From NCBI GenBank assembly GCA_009746045.1, contig RPFO01001128.1, positions 1 to 64,000 of the forward strand: DNA of 64,000 nt. Reading direction: 5' to 3'. Origin of the DNA: Mesostigma viride. Its lineage: Eukaryota > Streptophyta > Mesostigmatophyceae > Mesostigmatales > Mesostigmataceae. Positions 62,064 through 64,000 of this stretch are shown piece by piece (within the stretch, counting starts at the first letter, position 1; the number at the start of each line of letters is the position of its first letter). The notes under the pieces are model-generated. The model worked only from the letters and a program-made list of their open reading frames with translations. It was not told the DNA's origin and made no database searches. The position numbers and the translations under genes were made by a program.

Positions 62064-63505
62064 TTAAACGTTCTTATCACACGCAATGTGAAGGATATGG
62101 TTGCAATGCAGCAATGTGTGAATATGGTTGGAAACGGAGCTTTGTTAAATCGGATAATGTTTACAGCGCTCAACACTTGAGGCTTGCACACGAGCTTGCC
62201 AAGTCAAGGCACAACACGTGAGGCGGGCTCGCAAGAGATGCCCATTTGGCACTGGCCTATTGTTTATATACTTGTGCACTGTGCTTGCTAGTCCTGAGCA
62301 GCCTAGGAGGCCTGCTCAGTAATAACACCCCCGGTACAGTATTCACTACCTGTACAGCGCCCAACTCCTATACAGTAGGTCTGCCATACAGGCACAGCGA
62401 CCACAGAGCACAGTCCACAGTGACTATTGCATCTGCACCTAGAAGTCCAGGACTAAGCCTGCGGTACCAATAGACCACAGGTTAAGGTTCCTATTTCCTG
62501 CGTACGACGTATTAATCCAATACCGTCGTAGGTACAGCACCTAATTCCTGTCAGCCCAGGAATTACTGTCGACCCCATATGTCGTCGGCAAATATTCACG
62601 TCCGACTTAGAAGAACAGCCGGCTCGCGCTCGCGCGCGACCGGGAAGTCGGAACGCCATAACTTTCTTGATACTTGTCGGAATGAACTCGTTCCGGTGCC
62701 GCTGGAATCGCAGAGATATGCCGAATCAGGATCACGCCAATGCGCTTGGCGTTAACTCCAATCCTTTCTTTTCTTGAGCTGTAGCAGCTCACACAAGTCT
62801 ACATACAAACACACACAATGGGTACTGGATATCCTCCCCAGACTACAAGTCACAACCCGCTGGGCATGACAGTCAGCTTGGATTCCTTATTATATGTACA
62901 TAGCACCCATACTGGCTCAGGAGCACAAACAAATTACAATGAGTCCCTATCCCTTCACGGGAGGCTCGTTGTGTTACCCATGTACAAGAGGTTGGCCAAC
63001 TGTGGCAGCCCATAGGTGTTCAGTTAAGAACTTGAGAAGTATGTACAACCTTCAGGACCTTAGGCGAAACCCCACAGATCACCCACAACAGCTCATCAGA
63101 AAACATTGCTGACCCCCAGACGGGAGTCGGCGCCGGTCTGCTGCCCCTTATCGAACCAGACACAACATCTACGCGAAGCACATGCAAAACACAAGCTCCT
63201 CTACTCGTTCCAACCGTGGAAAATCAGGGGACCTGTCGCCACCTCACCAGCATGGTGGATGGGTCAGCCAGTCCGTGAAACTCCGCCTTAAGACGGCACC
63301 AGGGAATCGAACCCCGCCCACAAACCACAGATCTGGGGAAACCTCAGACTGAGATGAAAACCCCAGATAGACATCTCTCCATCAGAGACAATGTCAGACA
63401 TTCCCACACCAGAGACATGTCTCACCCCTCAAGGTGTGCTCAGGATTATGTACAATCAAGCTCCCAGCCTGATATCCAGAGACTTAAGCACCCAGCTCTC
63501 AGCTT
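62064..63505 (-). repeat. Copia-3 3' non-coding region, probable LTR
   Basis: Shares the T-arm-like motif (63300-63316), GTCGGCGCCGG near 63127 and AAGGATTGGAGTTAAC (near 62755) with copia-1. No gene seen. The exact LTR start is unknown. Confidence 0.55.
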
Positions 63506-64000
63506 TTAGACAGATAGACCGACTTGACAGTCAGCATTCATGAGCTTCCTCAGTACATTGTACTGGGCTGGGGCCTTGTGTGGCAGCTTTGTCAATGCAT
63601 CAGCAGGGTTCTCCTCGCCAGGGATATGCTTCAAGTCAACCAAACTGGCCAACTCCTTCAGCAACAAATAATCCAGGTCCCGGCTCCTGGCCAGCTGCTT
63701 GTGAACAAACTGGACCATACCCATGCTGTCTGTTAGCAACAACGTCTCCATCTGCAAGGTCCAAGGGGTAACTGAAGCCAGCTCCAGCATTAACTCCTTT
63801 ATGTACAGGCTGGACTGGATCCCCTCGCATATGGCCCTGCATTCTGCCACATCTGAACTGATACAGACCCTCTTCTGCAGTCTGCTGTACCAGCTGAACA
63901 AACTTGCCCTGCTCTGATAAAAAGCAAACAGAGCAGCAGATCTCCCCCTGACCTTGGTAACCTGGCGAGCATCCATGGAACTGTCAACAAAGATCTCCAA
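63506..64000 (-). CDS. Copia-3 RNase H, partial
   Basis: The frame is open to the right edge. The visible 164 residues are the RNase H domain: MEIFVDSSMDARQV (first Asp), AECRAICEGIQSSLY (Glu), LLTDSMGMVQFVHK (Asp), ARSRDLDYLLLKELASL and NPADALTKLP. They align along their whole length with copia-1 residues 1000-1161. The RT part lies outside the window. Confidence 0.9.
   Translation of the reverse strand: MEIFVDSSMDARQVTKVRGRSAALFAFYQSRASLFSWYSRLQKRVCISSDVAECRAICEGIQSSLYIKELMLELASVTPWTLQMETLLLTDSMGMVQFVHKQLARSRDLDYLLLKELASLVDLKHIPGEENPADALTKLPHKAPAQYNVLRKLMNADCQVGLSV

Larger units (their letters stand above)
62064..64000 (-). mobile_element. Copia-3, related to copia-1, inserted in gypsy-3 and cut by window edge
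   Basis: RNase H coding is at the right edge, followed on the minus strand by a non-coding 3' region (62064-63505) with the same ordered patches as copia-1. It ends where gypsy-3 sequence resumes. Confidence 0.82.

Overview
This is a repeat-rich nuclear window from a eukaryote, most likely a green alga. The clearest host genes are an intronless phosphoserine aminotransferase with a plastid-type leader (49359-50636, minus) and a four-exon Ran-binding protein 1 with GT-AG introns (52491-55080, plus). I could not place the species. Almost everything else is transposon sequence, much of it nested, and target-site duplications (TSDs) or empty sites let the insertion order be read.

Left part (1-13430). 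A Ty1/copia element enters from the left edge. Its Gag and Pol share one frame interrupted by a single UGA, and its protease-like motif lies between integrase and reverse transcriptase instead of before integrase. A 7.1-kb segment (6094-13206) follows, bounded by inverted repeats. It holds a Q-rich coiled-coil gene, a PHD-like Cys-rich gene, a palindromic hairpin array and a CCCGCTG minisatellite.

Middle part (13500-40038). Two Ty3/gypsy chromodomain elements lie here. Gypsy-1 (plus) has lost RT and RNase H by an internal deletion, and its 3' LTR is split by a TTAA-flanked DNA transposon, a SINE-like insert and a hAT fragment. Gypsy-2 (minus, 25586-40033) is complete: both LTRs, a 5-bp GTACG TSD, a PBS and a PPT. 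It encodes an extra 5' protein resembling the RNase H1 hybrid-binding/viroplasmin domain. Both elements carry an extra ORF after integrase with a shared C-terminal domain that I do not recognise.

Right part (40039-64000). There is a copia LTR remnant, two LINE ORF1 copies, a solo gypsy LTR with TSD TCAGT, and a cluster of 5'-truncated LINE ends. Then come PSAT, a TA-flanked inverted-repeat element, RanBP1, a third gypsy element (minus), and a second copia copy that truncates it. The LINE and SINE-like ends share a CTCC-CAAC-GGAG hairpin followed by an ATTA-type tail, which suggests LINE-SINE tail sharing. The LTRs of all three gypsy elements begin with a short palindrome whose bases covary between families.

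Open reading frames with GTG starts were not taken as genes unless the frame was supported by homology or composition.
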